This document shows positions 36,557 to 46,183 of a stretch of 64,000 nt of DNA, one piece after another. Source of the DNA: Acinetobacter sp. UBA801 (GTDB lineage Bacteria; Pseudomonadota; Gammaproteobacteria; Pseudomonadales; Moraxellaceae); assembly GCA_002296655.1 (NCBI GenBank), contig DBIN01000028.1:114849-178848 (forward strand), given 5' to 3'. Under the pieces are notes generated by a model. It searched no databases. It saw only the letters and a list, made by a program, of their open reading frames with translations, and was not told the origin of the DNA. The first letter of the stretch is position 1. Each line of letters starts with the position of its first letter. The position numbers and the translations under genes were made by a program.

Positions 36557-37306
36557 TTAGATCACTTTCGCTTCGTTTTTCAATTTTTCTACAAGTTCGT
36601 CTACAGATTTCACTTGTACGCCCGCTTTACGCTCAGCAGGTGCTTCAACTTTTATAGTTTTCAACTTAGAACCTGTTGCAACGCCATAATCTGCAGGAGA
36701 TTTAATGTCTAGCGGTTTTTTACGTGCTTTCATAATGTTTGGAAGTGCCGCATAACGTGGCTCATTCAAACGTAAGTCAGTGGTGATGATTGCAGGAAGT
36801 GTAAGCTCAACAGTTTGTAAACCACCGTCAATTTCACGTGTAACCTGAACTTTATCGCCCTCTACTTTTACTTCTGAAGCAAAAGTACCCTGACCTGCAC
36901 CAAGTAAAGCGCCTAGCATTTGACCAACTTGGTTAGAGTCGTCATCAATGGCTTGTTTACCCAATAGAATAAGTTGTGGTTGTTCTTGTTCAACAACACC
37001 TTTTAAGATTTTAGCCACTTCAAGTGCACCAATCTCATCGGCTGTTTCAACCAAAATACCACGGTCTGCACCAAGCGCCATTGCAGAACGGATTTGTTCC
37101 TGCGCTTCTTTAGGACCAATGGATACCACCACGATTTCTGAAACAGTTCCTTTTTCTTTTAAACGAACCGCTTCTTCCACTGCGATTTCACAGAATGGGT
37201 TAATTGACATCTTAACGTTAGTCAGGTCAACTCCACTATTATCCGGCTTAACGCGAACTTTAACGTTGGCATCTACCACACGTTTTACAGCAACAAGAGC
37301 CTTCAT
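36557..37306 (-). CDS. etfB: Electron transfer flavoprotein, beta subunit
   Basis: EtfB binds AMP and pairs with EtfA. The 249-residue protein starts [12 protein letters not shown] and has the family signature [20 protein letters not shown], then [28 protein letters not shown] and the [22 protein letters not shown]-site segment. The C-terminal arm includes the [16 protein letters not shown] recognition-loop region, which interacts with partner dehydrogenases. Length is standard. It is the first gene of etfBA and is preceded by about 540 bases without a gene. Confidence 0.96.
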   Translation of the reverse strand: MKALVAVKRVVDANVKVRVKPDNSGVDLTNVKMSINPFCEIAVEEAVRLKEKGTVSEIVVVSIGPKEAQEQIRSAMALGADRGILVETADEIGALEVAKILKGVVEQEQPQLILLGKQAIDDDSNQVGQMLGALLGAGQGTFASEVKVEGDKVQVTREIDGGLQTVELTLPAIITTDLRLNEPRYAALPNIMKARKKPLDIKSPADYGVATGSKLKTIKVEAPAERKAGVQVKSVDELVEKLKNEAKVI

Positions 37307-37850
37307 GTAATCCTCGGCTGTTTTAGCAAAAGTAAATATTGAGAAAAGTTAATAATAACTCTTCGCTTTAAATTTTTTAGGTGTCCTATCTTGCTATGTG
37401 ATCGGCATTTCGGTCAAGTCAGAATTGTCTAAACAAGGCTAAAAATGCCAAAAATTAACTGAACGATGCGTTCATACTTTTTTATTTTTAAAAATTAACA
37501 AACCAAGCAACGATTATATAATCAATTTTAAACTTTGATTTATATTATGTTTTTTTATTTATCCACATCATCAACAAGATTAATTGAAATGCAATTTAAA
37601 TTCAGTTCCCTCTACAACTTAGGTAAATTTCCTTACATAAAACCCTATAATCTGACTGTCATTTAAGATAGAAAACTTTATTTTTTACGGTTTTTTTAGA
37701 TATAAATGCGCTTTTAAAATGTGACTGTTGGTTCACAAATCCGTATGTAGCAATTGATTGGGTATGAATTAAACAATCTATTTTATTTTGATGGATATTT
37801 ATGTACATTCACTACACCATCTTCCTGGTAAGGGAGATAAAAAACTCAGC
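37307..37850. other. AT-rich noncoding stretch upstream of etfB
   Basis: This 544-base region is largely A and T. It contains one perfect DnaA box (TTATCCACA, 37559-37567) and presumably the etfB promoter, but I cannot place the latter. No gene or RNA fold is evident. Confidence 0.5.
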
Positions 37851-37867
37851 TTAAACTTGCTGAGTTT
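37842..37867 (-). terminator. Hairpin overlapping the end of the 128-residue gene
   Basis: AAACTCAGC and GCTGAGTTT form a 9-bp stem with an 8-base loop, followed by a T-run on the minus strand. The stem includes the last codons of the gene. Confidence 0.7.
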
Positions 37868-38237
37868 CTAAGAAGTCACGGTGGATATGACTCAGATCAA
37901 TCAATTCATACGCCTGTAAATTAAAAATTTCCCAGACTGCAATAAAATCTTTTTTCAAATCTATTTTACTGCTTGCATTTGGGTGTGCTTGCCACTGTTG
38001 ATCTGAAATCCACACATAGCTTTGTTGTGTTTGTAGATGAATCGCCTGCATTTTACCTTCGGCATTAATGCCCTGCACCACACAATCGGCAGGTAATTCT
38101 TGCTCAATCATCGGCAAGCTTATTTCGACAAAATGTTTCACTTGACGCAAGCCATAACCTGCAAAAATTTCTTTTTGGCTTGGGCTTAATTGTTCATATT
38201 TATCTTGAAGATTTGAAATCATGGTTTTGCCTATCAT
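37851..38237 (-). CDS. Cytoplasmic protein of unknown function
   Basis: The 128-residue protein has no signal peptide or membrane helix. Its sequence alternates hydrophobic strands and Gln-rich loops (MQAIHLQTQQSYVWISDQQW), giving the look of a small beta-barrel domain, with a helical end (DLSHIHRDFLETQQ). I do not recognise it. An alternative ATG at 38222 would remove five residues; GGAT stands close to the first ATG. It is flanked by gene-free DNA on both sides and ends in its own terminator, so it is a solitary gene. Confidence 0.68.
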   Translation of the reverse strand: MIGKTMISNLQDKYEQLSPSQKEIFAGYGLRQVKHFVEISLPMIEQELPADCVVQGINAEGKMQAIHLQTQQSYVWISDQQWQAHPNASSKIDLKKDFIAVWEIFNLQAYELIDLSHIHRDFLETQQV

Positions 38238-38503
38238 TTGATATCCAAAGTGTTATGCAGTGGAACAAAAAATAATGTCTTCCATGTCTATTATTCGTGT
38301 GACCCACTCTTTCTGCATCTTTATACTGCATAACTCACATTTTTATTATTCTACAATAGTTGCAATGACATCTAAGTGAAAGCGCTTTGCTTAAAACATT
38401 AAGTACTGCACCAAGACTTTGCAATTGACTGTGAAAAAATATTTGCAGTATGAAATAGCTATATTTTAACTAGCAAAAATAATGCCTACTTTAAGCAAAA
38501 GCT

Positions 38504-39418
38504 TTACTTTTTACTCGCACGTGGATGTGCCTGATCATAAACCCGCGCTAACTGATCAAAATCGACATGGGTATAAATTTGCGTGGTACTTAAATTGCTA
38601 TGCCCAAGCATTTCTTGGACCGCTCGTATATCGCCACTATTCGACAGCATGTGAGTGGCAAAACAATGTCGCAATAAGTGCGGATGCAAATCGACATTCA
38701 CTCCTGCGCGTTGTGCCTGAAACTTCACCCGATTTTCAATTTGGCGTGCTTTTAAAGGTTCACCTTTTTGAGTAATAAACAATGCTGCATCGGGTACAAA
38801 ATCGCCCTGCCATAGAGGATAAATCTGTAACCATTGCATCACTGCATCTTTGGCTTTACGACCAAAGGGCACAATACGGGTTTTATTGCCTTTACCCGTA
38901 ATGCGCAGCAATTGTCGATTAAAATCTAAATCGCGGATACGCAAATTTTGTACTTCTGCTAGACGTAAACCACTCGAATATAACAATTCTAAAATCGCTT
39001 TATCACGTCGCCACATTTGTTGTTGTACTTCAGTTTCTGGTTCAGACTGATCCAAAATTTGATGAATCGTTTCAATATCAATCAAACCAGGCAAAGGTCG
39101 TGGCTGACGTTTTAACTGAAAATCATCAATTGGATTAAATTGTAAATACTGCCCTTGCTCAGCCCATTTCATAAACTGACGAATCGCTGACAGCATACGC
39201 TGTAAACTACTGCTATTCAGCTGCTGCTGTTCTATCTTCTGTGCCAAATAATGGCGCAAATCTGCCGCTTCTACATCATATAAGGCAAGCTGTTGTTGCT
39301 CACAAAAGCTAAAAAAATCATTTAAATCGCGCGCGTAGGCTTTTAATGTATGTGGTGATTGCTGTTGTATTTCGCGTTCTTTGAGCCACATCTTTAATAA
39401 TTGTTGCGGATCGTACAT
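38504..39418 (-). CDS. xerC: XerC site-specific tyrosine recombinase
   Basis: XerC, with XerD, resolves chromosome dimers at dif and is also linked in Acinetobacter to pXerC/D plasmid modules. The 304-residue protein has the SAM-like N-terminal domain (about residues 1-90) and the catalytic domain with all active-site residues: Arg152, Lys176, His247, Arg250, His273 and Tyr282 (in TTQIYTHVD). XerC rather than XerD is inferred from its place downstream of lptM-lysA-dapF. The start shares one base with the stop of the hydrolase gene, so the two are coupled. Confidence 0.92.
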   Translation of the reverse strand: MYDPQQLLKMWLKEREIQQQSPHTLKAYARDLNDFFSFCEQQQLALYDVEAADLRHYLAQKIEQQQLNSSSLQRMLSAIRQFMKWAEQGQYLQFNPIDDFQLKRQPRPLPGLIDIETIHQILDQSEPETEVQQQMWRRDKAILELLYSSGLRLAEVQNLRIRDLDFNRQLLRITGKGNKTRIVPFGRKAKDAVMQWLQIYPLWQGDFVPDAALFITQKGEPLKARQIENRVKFQAQRAGVNVDLHPHLLRHCFATHMLSNSGDIRAVQEMLGHSNLSTTQIYTHVDFDQLARVYDQAHPRASKK

Positions 39419-40056
39419 TAGTCACGCTCCGATTGCTGAACTGCTGAAAACTGCTCTAAATAAGTAGCAATGTATTCCGCTGCCTGATCTGCATGTGTAT
39501 CTAAAAACAAATGATCACCACCATGCACAATTTTTAATACGGCGTGTGGAAATTGTTGTTGTAAAAACTCACCTACAGCCAGTGGACTTATCGGGTCTTG
39601 ATCGCCCCATAACAACAAAATAGGCATGTTGATTTTAGCAAAGTCTGCTGTGTAATTGGCCTTTGCCTCTACAAACCAGTCAGGATAATTTGAATCACTT
39701 GCTTGATAGTCTTGTCGCCAATCTTGCACCTGAAAACCACTTAAATCCATGCCACCTGATGTTGCAGCCAATACTAATCCTTTCACTTTTTCTGGATATT
39801 GCAACGTGGCAGCAACTGCAAAAATACCGCCCATCGACTGTGCAATGATAATGCAATCATTTGGGATATTCGCCAGCACATAAGCCTGCAAACTTGCAAA
39901 ATCATGTACCTGTGAGTGTGGAGGTTGATGATTAAATTCAGGATAAGCCACAATTTTTACAGCACTCTGCCACGGCAGTTTTTCAACCTTTTCGATTAGA
40001 GGATCAAAAAATGCGGTATTGCCTGAAGCGCCAGGTAAAAAAATCAATTGCGGCAT
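39418..40056 (-). CDS. Alpha/beta hydrolase next to xerC
   Basis: The 212-residue protein has a compact alpha/beta-hydrolase fold with nucleophile Ser74 in IAQSMGGIF, an Asp in LLWGDQDPISPL and the catalytic His in HGGDHLFLD. Oxyanion loop residues lie in FLPGASGNTAFF. No signal peptide is present. Substrate is unknown. It sits between dapF and xerC, a slot occupied by a DUF484 gene in E. coli, and overlaps xerC by one base. A terminator separates it from dapF, so the hydrolase-xerC pair is probably its own transcript. Confidence 0.83.
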   Translation of the reverse strand: MPQLIFLPGASGNTAFFDPLIEKVEKLPWQSAVKIVAYPEFNHQPPHSQVHDFASLQAYVLANIPNDCIIIAQSMGGIFAVAATLQYPEKVKGLVLAATSGGMDLSGFQVQDWRQDYQASDSNYPDWFVEAKANYTADFAKINMPILLLWGDQDPISPLAVGEFLQQQFPHAVLKIVHGGDHLFLDTHADQAAEYIATYLEQFSAVQQSERD

Positions 40057-40120
40057 AATGAGTAGAATTTTTTAGAATGACGTTCGGTACAGCATACCTG
40101 ATCCACGCTGCAAGATACAA

Positions 40121-40151
40121 AAAAGCACCATTCGTTTTGAATGGTGCTTTT
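40121..40151 (-). terminator. Terminator after dapF
   Basis: AAAAGCACCATTC and GAATGGTGCTTTT form a perfect 13-bp stem with a GTTTT loop. It closes the lptM-lysA-dapF unit on the minus strand. Confidence 0.9.
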
Positions 40152-40187
40152 AAGTAAGATAAGGGCTGTTCATGTTAGAACGAAGCA

Positions 40188-41033
40188 TCAACCCTGAAAA
40201 TAGTTTAAATCCAAACGGCCGTGATAGACGTTAGCGGTTGGCCCTGTCATCCACACCACATCACCTTCACGCCATTCGATTTGCAACTTACCACCTGCCA
40301 GTTCAATTTCAACTGAATTAGACAATAAGCCACGGCGCATACCCGAAACGGCTGCAGCACATGCACCTGTACCACAGGCCAAGGTTTCACCTACGCCACG
40401 TTCAAATACACGCAAACGCGCATGTTTTTCGTCAATGATTTGCATAAAACCTGCATTGACACGCTGTGGGAAACGCTCATGTGATTCTACTTGTGGGCCA
40501 ATTCCTGCAACATCGGCAGTCAGTACATCGGGCACAATGGTCACGGCATGTGGATTACCCATGTTCACGATATCAATGGTTAATGTAGCACCATCTTTCA
40601 ACACGATGTCATATAAATTATCAGGCTGATCGGCAATGAATGGAATCTCATGCGGCAAGAATTTTGGATACCCCATATTCACTCGCACCCAACCGTTTTG
40701 CCCCAGCTCAGGCTCTACAATGCCTGCCTTAGTTTGCACCTTGATTTTGGTTTTAGTCGTAAGCTGACGCTCATGCACAAAACGCGCAAAACAACGCACA
40801 CCATTGCCGCACTGCTCCACTTCAGAACCATCGGCATTGAAAATGCGATATTTAAAATCGACATTCGGCAAATCGGGTGGTTCCACAATTAGCAGTTGGT
40901 CAAATCCAATCCCGAAGTGACGGTCCGCAAGGCGCTGAATAGTTAGCGCATCCAAATAAGCACGCTGGCTGATGAGATCAACCACCATGAAATCATTGCC
41001 CAAACCATGCATTTTGGTAAATTCTAATAACAT
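40188..41033 (-). CDS. dapF: Diaminopimelate epimerase
   Basis: DapF converts LL-diaminopimelate to meso-diaminopimelate, the precursor of lysine and peptidoglycan. The 281-residue protein has two pseudo-symmetric halves with the two catalytic cysteines: the first in [13 protein letters not shown] and the second in [24 protein letters not shown] opens the protein as usual. Length is standard. It is 12 bases downstream of lysA, in the classic lptM-lysA-dapF operon, and is followed by a strong terminator. Confidence 0.96.
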   Translation of the reverse strand: MLLEFTKMHGLGNDFMVVDLISQRAYLDALTIQRLADRHFGIGFDQLLIVEPPDLPNVDFKYRIFNADGSEVEQCGNGVRCFARFVHERQLTTKTKIKVQTKAGIVEPELGQNGWVRVNMGYPKFLPHEIPFIADQPDNLYDIVLKDGATLTIDIVNMGNPHAVTIVPDVLTADVAGIGPQVESHERFPQRVNAGFMQIIDEKHARLRVFERGVGETLACGTGACAAAVSGMRRGLLSNSVEIELAGGKLQIEWREGDVVWMTGPTANVYHGRLDLNYFQG

Positions 41034-41045
41034 CTCGAATTCCCC

Positions 41046-42290
41046 TTATGGCAATAAACGTTCTCTTTCCCACAGCGATTCAATGCTTTCACGCTCACGA
41101 ATTAAATGTACTTGATCTGCATCGACCATGACTTCAGCTGCACGACCACGACTGTTGTAATTAGAACTCATCACAAAACCGTATGCGCCCGCACCCATCA
41201 CTGCCAAAACATCATTTTCTTTGATCGCAAGCTGACGTTCTTTACCTAAGAAATCACCTGTTTCACAAATTGCACCGACTACATCCCACTCTAGCGTTTC
41301 AACATCATTACGTGGGGTGACTGGCTGAATATCCATCCATGCTTCATATAACGCAGGACGGATTAAGTCATTCATCGCAGCATCAATAATCGCGAAGTTA
41401 CGATGATTGGTCGGTTTAAGTAAATCAACTTTCGTTAGCAACACGCCCGCATTGGCAGAGATACTACGCCCTGGTTCCATATACACTTTAAGACCCAACT
41501 TTTCTAAAGCGGGACGCAAAGCATTGGCATACTCTTCAACCGTTGGTGGAGTTTCATCTTTATAAGTCACCCCTAAACCGCCGCCAATATCAATGTGTTT
41601 GAGCTGAATACCCATTTCTTTTAAGGTATCAATCATCACAATCACGCGATCTAAAGCATCTACAAACGGTTGTGTTTCGGTCAATTGTGAACCGATGTGA
41701 CAGTCAATCCCGACGATATCCAAGTTCGGTAAAGACGCAGCATATTCATACGTGCTATACACCGAATCTGACGGAATACCGAATTTATTTTCTTTTAAAC
41801 CTGTCGAAATATAAGGATGGGTTTTGGCATCCACATCTGGGTTAACCCTTAATGAAATTGGCGCTTTGACATTCATGCTTGCCGCAACTTTTTGAATACG
41901 GTCTAATTCTGCATGTGATTCTACGTTAAAGCAGGCAATCCCAACGTCCAACGCTTTTTGAATATCGGCTTCAGTTTTACCTAAACCTGAAAAGACAATT
42001 TTCGAGGCATCACCACCTGCTTTGAGAACACGCGCTAATTCGCCGCCAGTTACAATATCAAAGCCAGCGCCCTGCTTTGCAAGCACGTTTAACACCGCAA
42101 TATTTGAGTTAGACTTTACCGCAAAACAAATTTGATGATCGATAAAGTGAAACGCACGATCCATATCTAAATAATGCTTTTCAAAAGTCGCTTTTGAATA
42201 AACATATAGCGGTGTGCCGTATTGCTGCGCAAGTTGTTGTAATGAACATTGCTCTGCATGCAATACCCCATTAATACGGGTGAAACTCAT
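41046..42290 (-). CDS. lysA: Diaminopimelate decarboxylase
   Basis: LysA converts meso-diaminopimelate to lysine in the last step of the pathway. The 414-residue fold type III PLP enzyme has the PLP-binding lysine in ICFAVKSNSNIAVL (about residue 60), the phosphate-binding HIDIGGGLGVTY, EPGRSISANAG and the ICETGDFLG motif that supplies the active-site Cys from the second subunit. It is 24 bases downstream of lptM and 12 bases upstream of dapF. Lysine and cell-wall precursor synthesis are therefore coexpressed. Confidence 0.96.
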   Translation of the reverse strand: MSFTRINGVLHAEQCSLQQLAQQYGTPLYVYSKATFEKHYLDMDRAFHFIDHQICFAVKSNSNIAVLNVLAKQGAGFDIVTGGELARVLKAGGDASKIVFSGLGKTEADIQKALDVGIACFNVESHAELDRIQKVAASMNVKAPISLRVNPDVDAKTHPYISTGLKENKFGIPSDSVYSTYEYAASLPNLDIVGIDCHIGSQLTETQPFVDALDRVIVMIDTLKEMGIQLKHIDIGGGLGVTYKDETPPTVEEYANALRPALEKLGLKVYMEPGRSISANAGVLLTKVDLLKPTNHRNFAIIDAAMNDLIRPALYEAWMDIQPVTPRNDVETLEWDVVGAICETGDFLGKERQLAIKENDVLAVMGAGAYGFVMSSNYNSRGRAAEVMVDADQVHLIRERESIESLWERERLLP

Positions 42291-42314
42291 GGAGGTATCC
42301 TTTCTAAAAAAGCA

Positions 42315-42530
42315 TTAAGGTGTTGGGTTTGAATTAGACGCTTCAGCAGGTGCAGTTGTCGTTTCCTTATTCTGCTTTTGCTGTGCAGGCGTATCTGGAT
42401 AAATCAGATATTTTGCACGTTTATCTGCATTGACATCAGAAGGCAAATGTAAGGCACCAGACTGTCCACATGCAGTCAATAAAACACTGCTGATCAGCAC
42501 GATCATTTTATAATTCATAAAGCGATACAT
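42315..42530 (-). CDS. lptM: LptM, LPS-assembly lipoprotein
   Basis: LptM (YifL) is a small lipoprotein that helps oxidative maturation of the LptD/LptE translocon. The 71-residue product has a lipoprotein signal ending in LLTACGQSGALHLPSD; the lipidated Cys followed by Gly and a hydrophobic LPSD stretch is the family signature. I chose the ATG at 42530 because AGG lies about 8 bases upstream and the longer open frame to 42623 reads through leader DNA. The acidic/Thr-rich tail is probably disordered. It begins the lysA-dapF operon, its usual position. Confidence 0.85.
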   Translation of the reverse strand: MYRFMNYKMIVLISSVLLTACGQSGALHLPSDVNADKRAKYLIYPDTPAQQKQNKETTTAPAEASNSNPTP

Positions 42531-42935
42531 AATTGTACCTAATGAAAAGATTTTTCCGAGTATAACGTGATCAACACGCGGATAAAAGAAAAGCCCTGTA
42601 ATTCCTAGATGGCTTATTTGCACCCTGCACTAATTTTAAGCATTTTTTTATTTTTATCGCTCATCTCAAATAATTTATCTTAAAATAGTGCCTTAAAAAC
42701 ATTGATTTTACTGACATCGCTTATCAATTTGCAAACTATTCACAGCCTAATCAATGTTTTCTAACACCAATCCATGTCAGCTATTTTTATCCATCCAACA
42801 TTAAAATTGGTGGCAAGGATTCAACCTATAAAGGTCACATTGGGTCATGTAAAAAATCAGCCTTGTAGTAAAAAAATCACATAAAAAAACTGCCCCCAAA
42901 GGAGCAGTTTTTCATTGCATCAATATCATTTGGAC
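42531..42935. other. Noncoding stretch between lptM and cycA
   Basis: The 405 bases hold the lptM leader/promoter region (minus strand) and the cycA terminator at 42885-42912. Nothing else is recognised. Confidence 0.5.
42885..42912 (-). terminator. Terminator of cycA
   Basis: AAAAACTGC and GCAGTTTTT form a 9-bp stem, 24 bases after the cycA stop on the minus strand, with a further C-G pair possible inside the loop. Confidence 0.8.
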
Positions 42936-44339
42936 TTATTTATGCTTCGGCTTATAGAAACAAAAATAACCAATCAATAAGATAACAAACCAAATTGGGC
43001 TGACCATTAATGCTTTCATGGTATCCGCTTCAAGGGATAACACGTAAATCATACCAATAAAGAAGATAATCACAATCCAACACGTAAACAAACCGCCAGG
43101 AAGTTTAAATTTTGATTTGGCATGTAATTCTGGGCGTGTTTTATAGTAAACGATATAGCTCCAGATAATCATGAGCCACACACAGATAAATAAAATCGTT
43201 GAAAGTGTGGTTGCCAAAGTAAATGCTTCAACTGTGTTTGGTACAAAGTACTGTAATGCAGCACCAAGTAGTAAACACACTGCTGAGAAATACAATGCAT
43301 TTGCTGGAACAGCACGTTTATTTAAGTGACCAAACGCTTTCGGACCTTGCTCTTCACGAGACAAACCAAACAACATACGTGATGTAGAGAACACACCACT
43401 ATTCATTGATGACATTACTGAAGATAACACCACCAAATTCATAATAATGGCTGCTGCAGCAATACCCGCTTGGCTAAACAAATTTACGAAAGGTGAAATG
43501 CTTGGATCAATCTTATTCCAAGGCGTAACAGACATTACAATCACCAGTGCAAGCACATAGAAAATAATGATACGAATTGGAATCGAGTTCACTGCTTTAG
43601 GCAAGTTATGTTCTGGGTCTTTAGTTTCAGCAGCAGTTGTACCTACCAATTCCACCCCGACAAAGGCGAAAATGGCAATCTGGAAGCCAGCCAAGAAGCC
43701 TGTGACCCCAGTTGGGAAAATCCCGCCATGCGACCATAAATGATTAAATGATGCAACATCACCCACAGTTGATGTAAAGCCTGTGAAAATCATCCACAAT
43801 CCGACGCCAATCAATACCACAATCGCAATGATCTTAATTAAGGCAAACCAGAACTCAAGCTCACCAAAGAGTTTCACAGTAACGAGGTTCAAGCCCATGA
43901 TAAAGACAATGGCAGCAATACTGATCATCACCCCTTCTTCTGGCGAGAACGGGTTACCTCCATTAAAGAACTGTAAGTAATAAATAATGGCTGATAAATC
44001 TGCGATACCAATCGTGATCCAACATAACCAATAGGTCCATCCTACGAAATAACCAGCCCAAGGACCAATTAAATCGGTCGCAAAATCGATAAATGATTTA
44101 TACGCAAGGTTTGATAGTAATAACTCCCCCAATGCACGCATGACGAGAAAAACCATGAAACCAATAATCATGTAAATAATTAAAATGGAAGGGCCAGCTA
44201 AACTGATGGTCTTTCCTGACCCCATAAATAAACCTGTACCAATCGCACCACCAATTGCAATTAATTGTAGGTGTCGGTTGGACAAGCTTCGTTTCAAATC
44301 ACCACTTGTTTCTGGCGATCCATGAATTTCATTAGACAT
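42936..44339 (-). CDS. cycA: CycA-like D-Ser/D-Ala/Gly amino acid permease
   Basis: The 467-residue APC-superfamily permease has 12 predicted membrane helices. Its N-terminus NRHLQLIAIGGAIGTGLFMG and following SGKTISLAGPSI match E. coli CycA almost residue for residue, as do FVGVELVGTTAAETKDPEHNL and SGVFSTSRMLFGLSREEQG. CycA imports D-alanine, D-serine and glycine by proton symport; import of D-cycloserine is a known consequence. It is divergent from an AGCS symporter, so two neighbouring genes import alanine-like amino acids. Confidence 0.9.
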   Translation of the reverse strand: MSNEIHGSPETSGDLKRSLSNRHLQLIAIGGAIGTGLFMGSGKTISLAGPSILIIYMIIGFMVFLVMRALGELLLSNLAYKSFIDFATDLIGPWAGYFVGWTYWLCWITIGIADLSAIIYYLQFFNGGNPFSPEEGVMISIAAIVFIMGLNLVTVKLFGELEFWFALIKIIAIVVLIGVGLWMIFTGFTSTVGDVASFNHLWSHGGIFPTGVTGFLAGFQIAIFAFVGVELVGTTAAETKDPEHNLPKAVNSIPIRIIIFYVLALVIVMSVTPWNKIDPSISPFVNLFSQAGIAAAAIIMNLVVLSSVMSSMNSGVFSTSRMLFGLSREEQGPKAFGHLNKRAVPANALYFSAVCLLLGAALQYFVPNTVEAFTLATTLSTILFICVWLMIIWSYIVYYKTRPELHAKSKFKLPGGLFTCWIVIIFFIGMIYVLSLEADTMKALMVSPIWFVILLIGYFCFYKPKHK

Positions 44340-44670
44340 ATTGTTAATTCAACTTCGCGTTCCAATGGCGACAAATTAACGTAAAAATTTAAGAAAATAC
44401 AAAAATATTTATCACCATCTATATTTTCGAATTAGTTTACAAAATTAATTTATTTTTCTTATATATAAAGCAGCAGTAAAAACCGTTTTTTCAGTTGATC
44501 AATAAAACAACATTTTGCTTGTAAAAAGCTAAATTTCATGTAAAAAATATTTCTCAAACGATAAAAACATGCTCGATAAATCATGGAAGTTTAAACAATG
44601 GCATGTCAATTGCTTCATTTTACTGAAACGAAGCATTCATTCACTCAGGGCGAATAAGAAGAAAGATACT
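44340..44670. other. Divergent promoter region between cycA and the AGCS symporter
   Basis: The 331-base, strongly AT-rich space must carry promoters for both transport genes. I do not see a convincing regulator site. The open frame from 44569 is leader sequence. Confidence 0.5.
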
Positions 44671-46026
44671 ATGGAAAATTTACATAAAATCATGGAGACA
44701 CTTAGTGGTTGGGTCTGGGGCCCATACATGTTGGTGCTCATTGTAGGCACAGGTGTCTTCCTTACCTTCCGTTTATTATTTTGGCAGTTCCGTATGTTGC
44801 CTTTGGCCTTTAAACAGGTCTTTGGTAAACATGAACATGCCAAATCACACGATGGCGATATTTCACATTTCGCATCCCTGATGACTGCACTTTCAGCCAC
44901 CATTGGTACTGGTAACATTGCAGGTGTTGCAACAGCCTGTGTACTCGGTGGCCCAGGCGCCGTATTCTGGATGTGGATGACTGCATTATTTGGTATGGCC
45001 ACCAAGTATGGTGAAGGTGTGCTCGCAGTCAAATACCGTGTTAAAAACGAAAAAGGTGAGATGAACGGTGGCCCGATGTATTACATCGAACGCGGTTTAA
45101 AGTGGAAATGGCTGGCGATTATCTTTGCTTTCTTTGGTACTGTTGCCTCATTTGGTATTGGCAGTTCGGTGCAATCCAACACGGTAGCTTTGGCTGTACA
45201 AAATAGTATGGGCGTAGAAACCTGGATGACAGGTATAGTGATTACTGTATTTTCAGCGCTCGTCATTTTAGGTGGAATTACCTCTATTTCTAAAGCGTCT
45301 TCGGTGATTGTTCCAATTATGGCCATTCTGTATGTCGCAGGCGGCCTGATTATTATTTTAAACAATCTGCACCTCGTTGTTCCTGCATTTGAACTGATTT
45401 TACGTGATGCCTTTACTGGTGAAGCCGTTGCAGGTGGGGCAATTGGTGCAGTAATTCGTTACGGGGTGGCACGTGGCGTATTCTCTAACGAAGCAGGGAT
45501 GGGTTCTGCCCCAATTGCTGCGGCGGCTGCCAAAACTGATCACCCTGCGCGTCAAGGTTTGGTGTCTATGACAGGTACCTTCATTGATACCATTATTGTC
45601 TGTAGCATCACGGGGATTGTTTTGGTGATGGGCTTCATTATGGCAGGCAATAGCTTTGGTGGTGCAACAGGCGCAGTACTCACCACACAGGTTTTTGACC
45701 AGTTATTGCCGGGCTTTGGTGGTTGGGTCGTCACTTTCGGGATCATCTTCTTCGCCTATTCCACCATTCTCGGTTGGAGCTATTATGGTGAAAAATGCTG
45801 TACTTATTTATTCGGCGAAAAATACGTGTTGATTTACCGCTTAATTTATATTGCTTCGGTGTTCATTGGTACCATCGCCACCCTAGATTTAGTTTGGTTA
45901 TTTGCCGACACCTTTAATGGTTTAATGGCTGTACCAAACTTAATTGCTTTATTGTTACTGTCTGGTGTGATTGCCAAAGAATCCAAAGACTTTATTGCGA
46001 AACGCAAGTCGGGCGAATTGTATTAA
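44671..46026 (+). CDS. AGCS-family sodium:alanine/glycine symporter
   Basis: The 451-residue protein belongs to the alanine or glycine:cation symporter family, which imports small neutral amino acids with sodium. It has about 11 membrane helices and the family signatures SATIGTGNIAGVATACVLGG, MNGGPMYYIERGL and NEAGMGSAPIAAAAAKTDHP. The start at 44671 (MENLHKIMETLSG) is preferred over the upstream open frame because AGAAAG precedes it and the extra 34 residues look like leader. It is probably induced in contexts similar to cycA, which lies divergent. A terminator follows. Confidence 0.9.
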   Translation: MENLHKIMETLSGWVWGPYMLVLIVGTGVFLTFRLLFWQFRMLPLAFKQVFGKHEHAKSHDGDISHFASLMTALSATIGTGNIAGVATACVLGGPGAVFWMWMTALFGMATKYGEGVLAVKYRVKNEKGEMNGGPMYYIERGLKWKWLAIIFAFFGTVASFGIGSSVQSNTVALAVQNSMGVETWMTGIVITVFSALVILGGITSISKASSVIVPIMAILYVAGGLIIILNNLHLVVPAFELILRDAFTGEAVAGGAIGAVIRYGVARGVFSNEAGMGSAPIAAAAAKTDHPARQGLVSMTGTFIDTIIVCSITGIVLVMGFIMAGNSFGGATGAVLTTQVFDQLLPGFGGWVVTFGIIFFAYSTILGWSYYGEKCCTYLFGEKYVLIYRLIYIASVFIGTIATLDLVWLFADTFNGLMAVPNLIALLLLSGVIAKESKDFIAKRKSGELY

Positions 46027-46065
46027 AAAAAGCCCAATTCATTGAATTAATCCCTTCAAATCGTG

Positions 46066-46097
46066 AATCATACAATCACCCACGTGGTTGTATGATT
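46066..46097 (+). terminator. Terminator after the AGCS symporter
   Basis: AATCATACAATCAC and GTGGTTGTATGATT form a 14-bp stem with one T-G pair and a CCAC loop, followed by TTC. Confidence 0.75.
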
Positions 46098-46183
46098 TTC
46101 CATGAAAAATCCAGATAACATTCATTTCCCGAACATTCCTCTGTATGCTGTAGTCAATTTTTAATTGATGCAATGACTGGGTT

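Noticed and set aside
37559..37567. Replication origin near etfB
   Set aside because: Only one DnaA box is present, and there is no dnaA, gidA or rpmH neighbourhood.
44569..44670. N-terminal extension of the AGCS symporter
   Set aside because: The extra 34 residues lack membrane-protein character and the downstream ATG at 44671 has a better ribosome site and family alignment.
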